A stretch of 64,000 nucleotides of DNA from Verrucomicrobiota bacterium (GCA_016222805.1 JACRQG010000018.1:62001-126000), one strand, 5' to 3'; counted from the stretch's first letter, positions 50,972-62,010 are shown. Notes: a model not told the origin generated them from the letters alone. Made by a program: numbers and translations.

Positions 50972-53062
50972 ATGCTCCGACCGCTGATTCCCCTCACCCT
51001 TGCACTGGCTGTTGCCACCGCGGCGTTGGCCGCCGCACCCGCCTTCGACGTCGTCATCTACGGCGGCACCTCCGGCGGCATCGCCGCCGCGGTGCAGACC
51101 GCCCGCCTGGGCCGTACCGCCGTGCTGATCGAGCCCACCCGGCATCTCGGCGGCCTCACCACCGGTGGCCTCGGCGCCACCGACATCGGCAACAAGAAGG
51201 CCATCGGCGGCATCGCCCGCGAATTCTACGGCCGCATCTGGCAGCACTACCAGCAGCCGTCCGCCTGGAAGTACCAGAAGCGCGAGGAGTACACCAACCG
51301 CCGCGGCAGCGCCGCCGATCCCGGCGAAACCACGATGTGGACCTTCGAGCCCCACGTCGCGACCAAGGTCTACGACGACATGCTGCGCGAGGTCGCCGCC
51401 AAGGTCACGGTCGTGCGCGGTGAGCGACTCGACCTTGCGCCCGGCCGGGGAGTGATCAAGGACGGCGGGCGCATCGTGCGGATCGTGATGGAGAGCGGTC
51501 GCTCCTTTGCAGGCGGGATGTTCATCGATGCCACCTACGAGGGCGACCTGATGGCCCGGGCGGGAGTGAGCTACCACGTCGGCCGCGAGGCCAACGCGGT
51601 CTACGGAGAGACCATCAACGGCGTCCAAGCCGGCCACGCCTTCAGCCACCAGTTCACGAAGCAGGTTGATCCCTACGTCCGGCCGGGTGATCGCTCCAGC
51701 GGTCTGCTGCCCGGCATCACCCCGGACGGCCCCGGGGTGGAGTTCTCGGGCGATCGCAAGGTGCAGGCCTACAACTTCCGGATGTGCACGACGGATGTCC
51801 CGGAAAACCGCCGCGCCTGGGAAAAGCCCGCGAACTACGATCCGCAGTGGTTTGAACTGCTCCTGCGCAACTTCGAAGCTGGCGACCACCGCGTGCCGTG
51901 GAACCCGGTCTGGATGCCCAACCGCAAAACCGACACGAACAACAACTACGCGATCAGCACCGATTTCATCGGCCAGAACTGGGACTACCCCGACGGGGAC
52001 TACGCCACGCGCGCCCGTATCTGGAAGGCCCACGAGGACTGGCAAAAGGGACTCATGTGGACGCTCGCCCATCATCCCCGCGTGCCCGAGTCGGTGCGGG
52101 CCGAATTCCAGCGCCTCGGTCTCGCCAAGGATGAGTTCACGGACAACGACAACTGGCCGCGGCAGCTCTACGTCCGCGAGGCCCGGCGCATGATCAGCGA
52201 CTACGTGATGACGGAGAAGAACTGCACCCGGGCCGAGGTCGTGGCCGACAGCGTGGGCATGGGCGCCTACAACATGGACTCCCACAACATCCAGCGCTAC
52301 GTGACCGCCGAGGGCTTCGTCCGCAACGAAGGCGACATCCAGGTGAGGGTCCGCCCCTATCCCATCAGTTTCCGCAGCATCCACCCGAAGGCCACCGAGT
52401 GCACCAACCTCCTGGTGCCGGTCTGCCTCAGCGCCTCGCACATCGCGTACGGCAGCATCCGCATGGAGCCGGTGTTCATGGTCCTCGGCCAGAGCGCCGC
52501 CACCGCCGCGGTCCAGGCCCTGGAACAGGGCGTGGCGATCCAGCGCCTCGATCCCGCCCGGCTGAAGGCGCGTCTCCTGCAGGACCGCCAGGTGCTCGAC
52601 TTCGAGAGCCCGCCGATCGAGCCCAGGGTCCGCGTGTCCGCGGCCCGGCTCGGCGGCGTCGTGGTCGACGATCTCGACGCCACGCGGCACGGCTTCGACC
52701 GCGCGAGCGCCGCCCATTCGGTCTACGTCGGGCAGGGCTATCACCACGACAACAACTCCGGCAAGGGCCAGCAGACCGCGCGCTTCACGCCCGCGTTGCC
52801 CGCCGCCGGCCGCTACCGCGTGCTGGTGGCCTACCCGTGGAACGCCAACCGCGCCGCCTCCGTGCCGGTGATCATCCGCCACGCCGACGGAGAGACGCGG
52901 GTGCTGCTCAACCAGAAGAAAAAGCCGGCGGTGGACGACCTGCTTGAGCCGGTCGGCACCTTTCGCTTCGCCGCTGGCCGCGGTGGATACGTTGAGATCT
53001 CCAACGCCGGCACCGAGGGCTTCGTGGTCATCGACGCCGTGCAGTGGATCGCCGAGAAGTGA
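50972..53062 (+). CDS. Secreted FAD-dependent oxidoreductase with golvesin-like tail
   Basis: 696 residues, ATG 50972. A signal peptide (LTLALAVATAALAAA) precedes the FAD-binding motif VVIYGGTSGGIAAAVQTARLGRTAVLIEP. Further marks include HLGGLTTGGLGATDIG, FIDATYEGDLMARAG and SASHIAYGSIRMEPVFMVLGQSAATAA, all typical of the FAD_oxidored family. The last ~140 residues (VGQGYHHDNNSGKGQQTARF, IDAVQWIAE) are a golvesin C-terminal-like module found on surface and adhesive proteins. It probably acts on an extracellular sugar or sugar acid. The 12-base gap suggests co-transcription with the regulator. Confidence 0.9.
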   Translation: MLRPLIPLTLALAVATAALAAAPAFDVVIYGGTSGGIAAAVQTARLGRTAVLIEPTRHLGGLTTGGLGATDIGNKKAIGGIAREFYGRIWQHYQQPSAWKYQKREEYTNRRGSAADPGETTMWTFEPHVATKVYDDMLREVAAKVTVVRGERLDLAPGRGVIKDGGRIVRIVMESGRSFAGGMFIDATYEGDLMARAGVSYHVGREANAVYGETINGVQAGHAFSHQFTKQVDPYVRPGDRSSGLLPGITPDGPGVEFSGDRKVQAYNFRMCTTDVPENRRAWEKPANYDPQWFELLLRNFEAGDHRVPWNPVWMPNRKTDTNNNYAISTDFIGQNWDYPDGDYATRARIWKAHEDWQKGLMWTLAHHPRVPESVRAEFQRLGLAKDEFTDNDNWPRQLYVREARRMISDYVMTEKNCTRAEVVADSVGMGAYNMDSHNIQRYVTAEGFVRNEGDIQVRVRPYPISFRSIHPKATECTNLLVPVCLSASHIAYGSIRMEPVFMVLGQSAATAAVQALEQGVAIQRLDPARLKARLLQDRQVLDFESPPIEPRVRVSAARLGGVVVDDLDATRHGFDRASAAHSVYVGQGYHHDNNSGKGQQTARFTPALPAAGRYRVLVAYPWNANRAASVPVIIRHADGETRVLLNQKKKPAVDDLLEPVGTFRFAAGRGGYVEISNAGTEGFVVIDAVQWIAEK

Positions 53063-53080
53063 CCGCCCGGCTGATGGCGG

Positions 53081-53977
53081 TTAAGCCCCGCGCAACAAAT
53101 CCGCGGTCCGGACAATCAGCGACGCCCGGTTCTCGAGCCCCAAGCGATCGAGGATGCGCTCCATGTGCTTGTCGATGGTGCGCGGGCTGGCCTCCAGGAT
53201 GACTGCGATCTCGGGGTTGGTCTTGCCCTGGGCTACCCAGTAGGCGACTTCCGCCTGGCGCACCGTCAGACCGAGCGCGAGCAAGGCCGCCGGTCCGGGG
53301 GCCGCACGTTCCTCCTCCAGCGCGAGCATGATCAGATCCTCCCGGCCCGCCTCGGTGAACCGCCGGACCCGCAGGCTGCCTTCCTTCGTTTCGTGGCGAT
53401 CCACCCGCGCCAGCTCTGCCGGGGCGAGCGAGAACTTCGCCATCAGATCGTGGGCCAGCCGTGTGGCAAACAGGAGCTTTCGATCGGCCCCCAGCACGAC
53501 CACCGCCCGGTCCAGCGACGCCGCCAGCTGCTGCTCCGCATCGACTCGCAGCGCCACCTCCGACTCGAGTTCCGCGTTCTTCGCCTCCAGCGCCCGCCGC
53601 GCGGCCAGCAGTTCCAGCTGCACCCGCACCCGCGCCACCAGCTCCGGCACGTGTACCGGCTTGGTCACGTAGTCGACCGCCCCCACGGCGAAAGCCCGCA
53701 CCTTTTGCTCGGGCTCGTCGATCGCGGTCAGGAACACCACCGGAAGATCCCGCCACTCCGCGTGACTCTTCAGCGCCGCGCACAACGTGAAGCCATCCTC
53801 CCCGGGCATCATCACATCGAGGAGAATCACCGCCGGCCGCTCGCGGGCGAGCACCGTGCGCGCCGCAGCGCCGCTGTCCGCCAGCAGCACCCGCACGCCC
53901 TCCCGCCGCAGGGCCTGGCAGACGAGGCCGAGGGAGGCCGGGGTGTCGTCGACGACAAGGACGGTGGGAGTGTTCAT
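53081..53977 (-). CDS. Response regulator, REC plus LuxR-type HTH
   Basis: 298 residues from ATG 53977. Receiver domain residues ~5-120 with phosphoacceptor Asp54 (AVILLDVMMPG) and Lys in VDYVTKPVHV. A coiled coil follows (residues ~125-170, LEAKNAELESEVALRVDAE) and a PAS-like stretch. The LuxR HTH is residues ~230-292 (LTVRQAEVAYWVAQGKTNPEIAVIL, RTIDKHMERILDRLGLENRAS). Its start overlaps the stop of the hybrid kinase by 4 bases (ATGA), so it is presumably the partner response regulator. Confidence 0.92.
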   Translation of the reverse strand: MNTPTVLVVDDTPASLGLVCQALRREGVRVLLADSGAAARTVLARERPAVILLDVMMPGEDGFTLCAALKSHAEWRDLPVVFLTAIDEPEQKVRAFAVGAVDYVTKPVHVPELVARVRVQLELLAARRALEAKNAELESEVALRVDAEQQLAASLDRAVVVLGADRKLLFATRLAHDLMAKFSLAPAELARVDRHETKEGSLRVRRFTEAGREDLIMLALEEERAAPGPAALLALGLTVRQAEVAYWVAQGKTNPEIAVILEASPRTIDKHMERILDRLGLENRASLIVRTADLLRGA

Positions 53978-56900
53978 GGCCGTTCGAGGAGCTCGCGCAG
54001 TCGCGAAAGCTGAAAGCCGGTGGCCGCATCGTCGAGCGCGTCCCACCGGACCGCCGCCTCCGGATGCGCCGCGCGCATCCGGGCCACGACGGACCGGAAC
54101 GCCTCGAGATCCCCCTGCGCGAGGACCTCCTGCAAGATCGGCCGCACCTCCGGCGGCAGGGGAACGTCCGGCGCCACGCCGGCCGGTCCGGCGGCCTCGT
54201 TGGCCGCGGGCAGGAAATGCCAGTGCAGGTGGAGCAGACGCCCTACCCTGCCGACGAGGTCTCCCGTGCGAAACGGTTTGGGGAGAAAATCGTCGGCACC
54301 CGCCTCCTGGGCCGTGCGGGGATCAAAACTGAGCACCGAGGCGGAGGTCAGGAGCAGCCGCAGCGCCGCTCCGCGCGGTCGCGCCCGGAGTTGGCGCGTG
54401 AACTCCAGTCCATCCATCCCCGCCATGCGGTAATCGACGATCGCCAAATCCGGCCAGGGCTCCGTGCCGTCGTCGAGCCGGGCCAGGGCCTCCGCCGCAT
54501 CCGCATAGTCCCGGCAGACGAATCCCAGGGGCACGAGCAGATCGGCCACGAGGTTCCGGTTCACCGCGTGATCATCCACGATCAGGACCCGGCGACGCGG
54601 GCCGTCGTAGCCGGTGACCCTGACCCCGGCCTCGGATCGTGGCGGCGGCGGCACCGTCGGCAGGGCCAGGGCGAAAACAAACGTGCTTCCCGCGCCCGGC
54701 TCGCTCGCCAGCGCAAGGCTTCCCCCCATGCGTTCGGCCAGCGCCCGCGCGATCGCCAGGCCGAGCCCCGTGCCGGGCGACGCTGGCCGCGTGGCGTGGG
54801 CTTGTTCGAAAGGTTGGAACAATCGCGCCTGATCCCCCGGTGTCACCCCCGGGCCCGTATCGCTCACGGCAAACTCGAGCCCGAGGCCGTGGTCGCCGGT
54901 CGGACCGGTCGTTCGCGCCCGCAGGGCCACCTCACCCCTGGTCGTGAACTTCACAGCGTTGCCGATCAGGTTGTCCAGAACCTGGCGCAGCTTGGCCGCG
55001 TCGCCCTCCACCCACTCCGGCAGATCGTCGGCCAGTTCCCGCCGGAAGACCAGTCCCTTGGCCGTCGCCGCGGCAGTGTGCACCACCGCCAGGTCGACCA
55101 GGAGTTCGCGGAGCGGCAGTGGCGCCGGCCGGAGATCAATTCGGCCGGCCTCGATTTTCGCCAGGTCCAGCACGTCGTTGATCATCCGCAGGAGATGCTC
55201 GCCGCTCTGGTGCACCACCCGCACCCGATCCCGCTGGTCCGGCGCCAGGCGCGCATCGTCCTGCAACAACTGCGCATAGCCGATGACCCCGTTCAACGGC
55301 GTCCGCAATTCGTGGCTCATCGCGGCCAGGAACGCGCTTTTCGCCCGGCTCGCCGCCTCCGCCTGATCCCGGGCGGCGGCGAGATCCCGCGTGCGTTCCG
55401 CGACCAGCGCCTCGAGCCGCCGGCGCTCCCGCTCCGCCCGTCCCAGCCGCCAGCGCACAAAGCCCAGGACGGCGCCCAGCAGGGCGAGCCCGTACGAAGC
55501 GTACGCCTCCGGGGTGCGATGCCACGGTGGTGCAACCGCAAAGGCCATCCGGCCGGGCTCGCCGGTGCGGCCCAGCGCGTCGCGCGCCCGCACCTCCAGC
55601 GTGAACGGCCCCCCCACGAGGTTCGTGTAGGTGACCTCTGGGGACGCCACCACCGCCCAGTGACCTTCGTACCCCAGCAACCTCGCCTCGTACGTCACGG
55701 CCTCCAGCGCCGCCGCCGGGCTGCCGAACCTCAGGTGCAGGGGCTCCCGGCTGAACGGGATCCGCCGGGTTTCCGGGGAGGGCCGCCAGCGCCGCTCGCC
55801 CTGGACCACCTCGCTGACCACCACGCCGGGCGGTTCCCGGACGGGCGCCGCGGCGGCCAGGTCCAACCGCACCATGCCGCGCGTGCCTGCAATCCACAGA
55901 AACTCCCGTCCGGCCTCGTGCAGCCAGGTCACGCTGCGGGCGCCGCCGAATCCCAACACCTCGTGGATCGCCGGTGGCAGCGGCGTCCACGCCGGCTCTC
56001 CGGGCATTCGGGTGTCGAGGCAGCCCAGTTCATACAATCCCGCCGCCCGTGACACCTGGAACCAGAATCTCCCACTCCCGTCGCTCGCCAGCGGCAGCGT
56101 GTTGATCCCCGCCGGCCGCCACCGCGCAAAACGCGGGTCCGGCACCAGCCGTTCGCCGGACGGCTCCGGAACGAAGACACCGTCCCGCACGCAGACCAAA
56201 ACGGTTGCCGGCTGGGCGTGAATCTTTACCCATCCGGCGCTGGCCGGCAGACCCCGCGTCGCGTCGAAGCGCCGGACGTCGGCGGGTTTGCCGTCTGGGG
56301 TCAGCTGCACCCGCAGCGCCACCCCCGAGGTGGTGCCCGCCCACACGATTCCATCCGGCTGGGTGCCGAGGTTGGTCACTTCGGCCTCGAAGTTTGGCAC
56401 GCCTCCGGTCCGGGCCGCCGACCAGTCGGACGCCACCCGCACGAACTCCAGGCCCCGCAACATCCCCACTGCGAGCAGGTCCGGCCGCCCGCCAACCCTG
56501 GCAATATCCTCCACCTGGCTGGACGTCGCGTGCACCAGGCCGCCATTCGCGTCCAGGCGCACGAGGCCGCGCTCGCTTCCCACCATCACGCCCCCCTGCC
56601 AGAGGATTGCGTTGGAGATCCGCTTGGCCGCCGCGATCGAGTACGGCTCCAGCCGGGCGTGCCCGATTCCGTCGACCGCCGGCCGCAGGCGCATCGGGGC
56701 CGTGTCGCCCATCGCGATCACCATCTCCCCCTGGTGCCGGCTCGGGATGCCCCCGATGGTATCCGGTCTTCCATTGCGGGTGTCGAAGACCGTCCACGCG
56801 GCCGCGGGGTCCAGCACCGAGAGGCCGTTGGCGGTCTCGATCCAGAGTTCCCCGCGCGGACCCCGGGCCAGTCCGTAGGTCGCCGTGTGCGCCAGTCCCG

Positions 56901-57810
56901 AACCGCCCCCGAGTCTCCGGGTGACGGTGCCATCCGGCCGCTGCCACAGCAGGCCTTCACCCGCGGTCGACCAGACCAGGGAGCCGTCGTCGAGACGCAG
57001 TCCGTTCCGGATTCCCGACCGGCGCAGAAACTCCGCCGCCGGCGTGGGCCATTCGGCCAGCGTTCCCTCCGCGGTGAGCCGCAGGAGCTGGCCGGCATCG
57101 GTCGCCAGCACGAGGGCGCCGCCGTCTCCGGGCACGACCGTGAGGCGCCGCGCGGTTCCGAGCCGGGGATCCTCCGCCACCGCTCGCCAGTCCCCGCCGC
57201 GCCACCGCAGCAATCGCTTCCCGGCATGGCAGAAGACCTCCCCTCCCGCACTTCGCACCGCCGGCCGGATTCCCGGGAACGGCCAGCGGCGGAAGGTCCC
57301 GGCGGGTTCCCAGGCGAGCACCGCCCCGTCCACGGTGAAGAACACGCGTCCGTCCGCGCCGGCCGCGCTCCAGACGGTGTCGAACTCCGCGTGTTCCCGC
57401 GGGAGGCGATGGGCCAGGGAGGCGAACCGCAACTCGCCCGTTCCGGGAGCCTCCTCGATTCGACCGAACACCCCGCCCCCACCCACGTAGACCCGTCCGT
57501 CCGGACCCACCGCCAGCGCCCGGATCCAGGTGCCCGGCACGGCATACTGCCGCCAGCGTTCGCCGTCGAAGGAGACCACCGCGCCGTAGGTGCCGAAGTA
57601 CATGACTCCGTCGGGCGCCGCCGCGGACGCGAAGACCTGGCTGTGCCCGCGGTAAATCTCGGGCGGAAAGTTCCGCACCCTCGGCAAGCCCGCCTCCGGA
57701 TCGAAGCCCGCCCCGGCCGCCGCGAGGGGAAGCCCGATCGCCGCCGCCAACGCGACCCCCACCGCCAGCCCGCGCCGCCGCCAGTCATCCACCCTGCGCG
57801 CCTGCCTCAC
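53974..57810 (-). CDS. Giant hybrid sensor kinase (Reg_prop/Y_Y_Y, HK, REC)
   Basis: 1278 residues from GTG 57810; this gives a GTGA overlap with the amidohydrolase stop, so it is preferred over GTG 57792. A signal/anchor ([21 protein letters not shown]) leads into a periplasmic sensor of propeller repeats (residues ~40-690) and a Y_Y_Y domain (~690-765). After a membrane segment (~769-787) and coiled coil come HisKA with His833 in [10 protein letters not shown], an HATPase domain, and REC (~1080-1195) with Asp1126 (VDYRMAG). It ends in a short helical region. It is like the hybrid two-component systems that sense oligosaccharides in Bacteroidota, but the output is a separate LuxR regulator. 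Confidence 0.92.
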   Translation of the reverse strand: MRQARRVDDWRRRGLAVGVALAAAIGLPLAAAGAGFDPEAGLPRVRNFPPEIYRGHSQVFASAAAPDGVMYFGTYGAVVSFDGERWRQYAVPGTWIRALAVGPDGRVYVGGGGVFGRIEEAPGTGELRFASLAHRLPREHAEFDTVWSAAGADGRVFFTVDGAVLAWEPAGTFRRWPFPGIRPAVRSAGGEVFCHAGKRLLRWRGGDWRAVAEDPRLGTARRLTVVPGDGGALVLATDAGQLLRLTAEGTLAEWPTPAAEFLRRSGIRNGLRLDDGSLVWSTAGEGLLWQRPDGTVTRRLGGGSGLAHTATYGLARGPRGELWIETANGLSVLDPAAAWTVFDTRNGRPDTIGGIPSRHQGEMVIAMGDTAPMRLRPAVDGIGHARLEPYSIAAAKRISNAILWQGGVMVGSERGLVRLDANGGLVHATSSQVEDIARVGGRPDLLAVGMLRGLEFVRVASDWSAARTGGVPNFEAEVTNLGTQPDGIVWAGTTSGVALRVQLTPDGKPADVRRFDATRGLPASAGWVKIHAQPATVLVCVRDGVFVPEPSGERLVPDPRFARWRPAGINTLPLASDGSGRFWFQVSRAAGLYELGCLDTRMPGEPAWTPLPPAIHEVLGFGGARSVTWLHEAGREFLWIAGTRGMVRLDLAAAAPVREPPGVVVSEVVQGERRWRPSPETRRIPFSREPLHLRFGSPAAALEAVTYEARLLGYEGHWAVVASPEVTYTNLVGGPFTLEVRARDALGRTGEPGRMAFAVAPPWHRTPEAYASYGLALLGAVLGFVRWRLGRAERERRRLEALVAERTRDLAAARDQAEAASRAKSAFLAAMSHELRTPLNGVIGYAQLLQDDARLAPDQRDRVRVVHQSGEHLLRMINDVLDLAKIEAGRIDLRPAPLPLRELLVDLAVVHTAAATAKGLVFRRELADDLPEWVEGDAAKLRQVLDNLIGNAVKFTTRGEVALRARTTGPTGDHGLGLEFAVSDTGPGVTPGDQARLFQPFEQAHATRPASPGTGLGLAIARALAERMGGSLALASEPGAGSTFVFALALPTVPPPPRSEAGVRVTGYDGPRRRVLIVDDHAVNRNLVADLLVPLGFVCRDYADAAEALARLDDGTEPWPDLAIVDYRMAGMDGLEFTRQLRARPRGAALRLLLTSASVLSFDPRTAQEAGADDFLPKPFRTGDLVGRVGRLLHLHWHFLPAANEAAGPAGVAPDVPLPPEVRPILQEVLAQGDLEAFRSVVARMRAAHPEAAVRWDALDDAATGFQLSRLRELLERP

Positions 57811-59090
57811 TGCCGGTAGACGGTTCCGCCCTTCATCACGAAGTTCACCTTCAGGACGAGCCGGATATCGGCGAGCAGATCGCCCGGCACGGCCACCAGG
57901 TCGGCGAACTTGCCGGCTTCGATGGATCCGATCTCCTTTTCCGCGCCCAGCAGTCGCGCCGCCTCGATCGTCGCCGACTGGATCGCCGTCAGCACGGGCA
58001 TGCCCGCCTCCACCATGTAGATGAACTCCCGCGCATTCTCCCCGTGCGGTGCCACCCCTTGATCCGTGCCGAAGGCGATCTTCACGCCGGCCTGCCACGC
58101 ACGTTGGAAGGTCGCCTGGATCACCGGACCGATCGCCGCCGCCTTGGGTTGCACCACGGGCGTGAAATACCCGTCCACCTTCGCCATCTCCGCCACAAAC
58201 CGGCCGGCGCTGATGGTCGGCACAAAATAGGTCCCACGCTGCTTCATCAGGGCGATCACCTCGTCGGTCATGAAGGTCCCGTGCTCGATCGAAGCCACCC
58301 CGGCTTCCACCGCGCGTTTCATGCCCTCCGTGCCGTGGGCATGCGCCGCCACCTTCAGGCCGTAGTCGCGCGCCGTCTCGACGATGGCCCGCAACTCCTC
58401 GGCCGTGAACTGCGGGGCCATGCCGCTGGTCGCCTGGCTCAGGACCCCTCCCGTCGCCGTGATCTTGATCACGTCCGCACCTTCCTTGTACCGCTGACGC
58501 ACCGCCTTGCGGGCTTCGTCCGGACCGTTGATCACCCCCTCGGCGGGGCCCGGGTCACCCATCAACTCCCGCGCGCGGCCATTGGTGGGATCAGCGTGGC
58601 CGCCGGTGGTGGCGATCGACTTGCCCGCGGTGTAGATGCGCGGTCCTTCCGCCATGCCGAGCCCGATGGCCCGCCGCAAGGCCACGCTGCCGTTGGATCG
58701 ATCGCCGAGGTTGCGCACCGTCGTGAAGCCGGCGAGCAGGGTCTTCTTCGCGTAATACGCACTCTGCAGCGCCCGGTCGCCCGGGTTGAGCTGGATCCCT
58801 TCGAGGGCGCTCGTCGCCGACTGCTGCGACTCCAGGTGCACGTGGCAATCGATCCAGCCGGGAGTGACCGTGCACGACTTCAGGTCAATCACCCGGTCCC
58901 CGGCGGCCGGCGCCGCGAAACCCGCCTCGACGGCGGCGATGCGCTGGCCGTCGACCACGATGGTCACGTCGCGCTGCGCCGACGCGGAACGCCCGTCGAT
59001 CAGCGTGCCACAATGGACCAGGGTTCGCGCCGAGGCGGGCCGGCCGACGACCAGCAGCGCCACGGCAAGGAGGAGGCGGGGGACGGACAT
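57807..59090 (-). CDS. Exported amidohydrolase-family metal enzyme
   Basis: 427 residues from ATG 59090 with a signal peptide ([17 protein letters not shown]). Amidohydrolase features are complete: DCHVHLE (HxH metal pair), VIKITATGG (carboxylated Lys region), VAAHAHG, IEHGTFM and [11 protein letters not shown] (Asp). It resembles the imidazolonepropionase/Xaa-Pro dipeptidase-like branch (peptidase or lactamase activity). The GTGA overlap with the kinase gene puts the enzyme first in a three-gene signalling unit, so it may generate or consume the sensed ligand. The substrate is unknown. Confidence 0.9.
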   Translation of the reverse strand: MSVPRLLLAVALLVVGRPASARTLVHCGTLIDGRSASAQRDVTIVVDGQRIAAVEAGFAAPAAGDRVIDLKSCTVTPGWIDCHVHLESQQSATSALEGIQLNPGDRALQSAYYAKKTLLAGFTTVRNLGDRSNGSVALRRAIGLGMAEGPRIYTAGKSIATTGGHADPTNGRARELMGDPGPAEGVINGPDEARKAVRQRYKEGADVIKITATGGVLSQATSGMAPQFTAEELRAIVETARDYGLKVAAHAHGTEGMKRAVEAGVASIEHGTFMTDEVIALMKQRGTYFVPTISAGRFVAEMAKVDGYFTPVVQPKAAAIGPVIQATFQRAWQAGVKIAFGTDQGVAPHGENAREFIYMVEAGMPVLTAIQSATIEAARLLGAEKEIGSIEAGKFADLVAVPGDLLADIRLVLKVNFVMKGGTVYRQ

Positions 59091-59121
59091 GGCGCGGTGA
59101 TGCCGTCCCCGCCCGGGGGTT

Positions 59122-60222
59122 TCAATCCCCGTATTTCACGCGGTTGCGCGCCCGCAACTGGCGATGGAGCTTTTTCCATTTCGCCTGGTTGGCGCGCTCC
59201 AACTCCGGGTCCGCGCGCCGCGCCGCATAGGCCTGCTCGCGCTGGAGTTTCTGGTAGCTCTGCCAGCGCGACTCGGCAAGGGTGCCGTCCTCCCGGGCGG
59301 CTTGCACGGCACAACCCGGTTCGCCGCGATGCGCGCAATCTCCAAACCGGCACCGCGCCGCCAGGGCCGCGATGTCGGCGAAGGTCTGATCGACATCCTC
59401 CTCGGCAACATCCCAGATCTGCAGTTCCCTCATGCCGGGCGTATCGATGACGATTGCCCCCGACGGCGTGAGGAGAAGCTCGCGGCGCGTGGTCGTGTGC
59501 CGACCCTTTCCCATCGTCCCACTGAGTCCGCCGGTACGCTGGCGGTCCTCGCCCAGCAGGCGGTTGATCAAGGTGGACTTGCCGACTCCTGACGAGCCGA
59601 GCAGCGCCAGCGTCGCCCCGGGCACGAGCCACGGCGCCAGCGCTGACGCCACCGGACAAATCGTTGCCGGTTCCGGCGCCCCGTCGACCGCGGCAGAGAC
59701 GATCACCACCGGGGTTCCCGGTGCGATCGCGGCGACCTCGGCCCCGGCGGCGGCCGGGTCGGGGTGCAGGTCCGCCTTGTTGAGCACGATCACCGGCGCC
59801 GCGCCGCTCGCGCGCGAGACCGCGAGATAGCGTTCGAGGCGGCGGAGGTTGTAGTCGCGATCCAGGGCCGTCACCACCAGCACGGTGTCGACGTTGGCCG
59901 CGACCACCTGTTCGAAGTCCTCGCCGGCGGCACGCCGCGAGAATCGGGTCCGGCGCGGAAGCACCGCGTGGATGTCCGCGCGGGTTTCGCCCGGGCGGCG
60001 GCGCACCGCCACCCAGTCGCCCACCGCCGGAAGCGCACTGCGGTCGACGGTCGAGTGCAGCAAGCGGCCCGTGCAGGCCGCCTCCATCGGCCCGTCCGGG
60101 GCCAGCAACTCATAGGCGTGCTTGTGTTGGACGGAAACGCGCGCGGGTACGAGACCCGCCGCGGCATGGGAGACAAACGCATCGGCCAGAAGGGAGTTCC
60201 AGCCGAGGGAAAAGAGAGTCAT
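59122..60222 (-). CDS. rsgA: Ribosome biogenesis GTPase RsgA
   Basis: 366 residues from ATG 60222. The circularly permuted GTPase order is clear: NKADL (G4) before [16 protein letters not shown] (G1) and DTPGMRE (G3), after an OB fold. The C-terminal zinc motif [14 protein letters not shown] binds Zn. RsgA checks and matures the 30S subunit. The extra 40 residues at the C terminus are Arg/Gln-rich. It follows the amidohydrolase gene on the same strand after a 31-base gap. Confidence 0.95.
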   Translation of the reverse strand: MTLFSLGWNSLLADAFVSHAAAGLVPARVSVQHKHAYELLAPDGPMEAACTGRLLHSTVDRSALPAVGDWVAVRRRPGETRADIHAVLPRRTRFSRRAAGEDFEQVVAANVDTVLVVTALDRDYNLRRLERYLAVSRASGAAPVIVLNKADLHPDPAAAGAEVAAIAPGTPVVIVSAAVDGAPEPATICPVASALAPWLVPGATLALLGSSGVGKSTLINRLLGEDRQRTGGLSGTMGKGRHTTTRRELLLTPSGAIVIDTPGMRELQIWDVAEEDVDQTFADIAALAARCRFGDCAHRGEPGCAVQAAREDGTLAESRWQSYQKLQREQAYAARRADPELERANQAKWKKLHRQLRARNRVKYGD

Positions 60223-60541
60223 GGAAGTAGCTACGAGATCGTTCGAACGTCCGGGACCACACCCGGAAAAATCAACCCCACCACGCGCCCGTTTCAGGCA
60301 CGGCAAAACCCGGCCGCCCCCTCGGACGACCTGGCTACTCGAATCCGTCTCGTTGCGCGGACGTCAGCCGCGCCGGGCCAGGCCAACCGAAGAAAGCGAA
60401 CGCAGGACAAGGACACTCGTGGAGGTCATAACGGCGAAGGTTGGCGTGGAAGAGGTCCTGGTTCACCCAGGGACGCACGGAGCGAGCCGTGTCGCACGAA
60501 CCGAGTCAATCTCCGGCTGCGTGCCCAGCCCGCTTCCCATC
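60223..60541. other. 319-base intergenic region
   Basis: This space lies between rsgA and the threonine-dehydratase-like gene (same strand). I see no ORF, repeat or RNA in it; it may hold the rsgA promoter. Confidence 0.5.
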
Positions 60542-61504
60542 CTATCCGGCGAGCACGCGCGCAAAGACGGCGGCATCCACATTGCCGCCCGTCAGGACCG
60601 CCCCCACGCGCCGTCCGGCCTGGCGGGATCGTTCCTGCAGCACCGCCGCGAGGCCGGAGGCCCCGGCGCCTTCCGCGACATTGTGGGTATCGGCAAAGCA
60701 GGCCCGCATCGCCGCCTCGACCTCGTCGTCGCCCACTTCGACAATCCGCTCCACCCCCTGCAACAGGTGCGGCAGGGCGTCGGGATGCGGCCGCGAGCAG
60801 GCGAGTCCATCGGCGATTCGCGTGGCCGCGGGGTGTGCCTGCACCTCCCGCGCGGCGAAGGAGCGCGCGATGGCCGGGGCTTCGCGCGAGCAAACGCCGA
60901 CGATCCGGGTTTCGAGCCCCAGGGCGTCACGCGCCGCGATCATCGCGCAGACTCCCGAGCCGAGTCCGATCGGGACGTAGACGGTGTCGAGCGGCGGCGC
61001 CTGCCGCAGGAAGTCCAGCGCGGATACGGCGACGCCCAGCACCAGTTCACGGGCAAACGACGGCATCGCGTGCAGGCCCCGTTCGCGGCCCAGCTGCTGC
61101 GCTCGCTCCAACGCGGCCTGAAAGTCCTCGCCGTGCTCCACCAGGGTCGCCCCCAGGCCCCGCATGGCCGCGTTCTTCTCCACGCTGTTTCCGTGCGGCA
61201 CCACCACCGTGGCGGTCAGTCCGTGCCGGCGGGCCGCAAACGCCACCGACTGGCCGTGGTTGCCCCGCGTGGCACACACCACGCCCCGGCAGTCCGGTTT
61301 CCGGCGAAGCAGCGCGTCGAAGTACACGAGACCGCCGCGCACCTTGAAGGCCCCGAGCGGCGTATGGTTCTCGTGCTTCAGCCACACTTCCGCCCCTGCG
61401 CGCGCGTTGAACAGGGGCCAGGTGTACTGCGGGGTCGGCGGCACCACCGGGTTCACCCGCTGGGCGGCCGCTTCGATTTCGGAACGGGACGGCAGTGCAA
61501 ACAC
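60542..61504 (-). CDS. Threonine/serine dehydratase-like PLP enzyme
   Basis: 320 residues from GTG 61504. PLP-binding Lys in LGAFKVRGG, the CATRGNHGQSVAFAA phosphate/substrate loop and the glycine loop PIGLGSGV are intact, and AEGAGASGLAA is typical. The length and the lack of a C-terminal ACT regulatory domain fit the short catabolic-type threonine dehydratase rather than IlvA. Racemase or diaminopropionate relatives cannot be excluded. It sits alone between rsgA and the rsuA-yhbY pair. Confidence 0.9.
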   Translation of the reverse strand: MFALPSRSEIEAAAQRVNPVVPPTPQYTWPLFNARAGAEVWLKHENHTPLGAFKVRGGLVYFDALLRRKPDCRGVVCATRGNHGQSVAFAARRHGLTATVVVPHGNSVEKNAAMRGLGATLVEHGEDFQAALERAQQLGRERGLHAMPSFARELVLGVAVSALDFLRQAPPLDTVYVPIGLGSGVCAMIAARDALGLETRIVGVCSREAPAIARSFAAREVQAHPAATRIADGLACSRPHPDALPHLLQGVERIVEVGDDEVEAAMRACFADTHNVAEGAGASGLAAVLQERSRQAGRRVGAVLTGGNVDAAVFARVLAG

Positions 61505-61642
61505 GGCTGCAGCGTGGCGTCGGCACCGGCCGGTGCAAGTCGGCGGCTGACTGTGCTCCCGGGTCAGGCGCCGCGCTGTCCACTCACCGTTCCGGCCGCG
61601 ACTCCCGAAACGTCCGCTGCCAGCACCGCCGCAACTGCCCGT

Positions 61643-61951
61643 CTACCCGAGGGAGATCCGCCGCTCCTTCGGTTCCGGATTCTGCCGGTAGAACAACGCC
61701 GTGTGGCCCACCGCACCGACGCAGACACACCGCCCCTCGTCGGCGATTCGCGCGCACAGTTCCGCCCGTTCGTCGCGATCGGCGCCGAGGAAGCGCAGTT
61801 TCACCAACTCCTGGGCGCGCAACAGCCGCTGCAACTCCGCGAAAAACTCCGTGGTCAGGCCGGCCCGCCCGACCTTCAGGTGGTCCGGCAGGGTCTGGCC
61901 AAGGCCGCGCAGGCGGGACTTCTGGGCTCCAGTGAGGGGAAAATCGTACAT
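61643..61951 (-). CDS. yhbY: YhbY-family RNA-binding protein
   Basis: 102 residues from ATG 61951. LTGAQKSRLRGLGQTLPDHLKVGRAG, the FFAELQRLLRAQELVKLRFLG helix and VGAVGHTALFYRQNPEPKE match the CRS1/YhbY KH-like domain that binds the 50S precursor. It lies 59 bases downstream of the rsuA stop and probably shares its transcript. Confidence 0.93.
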   Translation of the reverse strand: MYDFPLTGAQKSRLRGLGQTLPDHLKVGRAGLTTEFFAELQRLLRAQELVKLRFLGADRDERAELCARIADEGRCVCVGAVGHTALFYRQNPEPKERRISLG

Positions 61952-62010
61952 GGCGTGTGTTGCGCAGTAGGCGCAATCCCGCGCGAAGGGACAGACAAAA
62001 AACGCCGGCG

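Noticed and set aside
53974-58098. A start at 58098 for the hybrid kinase
   Set aside because: The added ~96 residues overlap the amidohydrolase gene and look like GC-rich random translation; GTG 57810 gives the typical 4-base overlap and a signal peptide.
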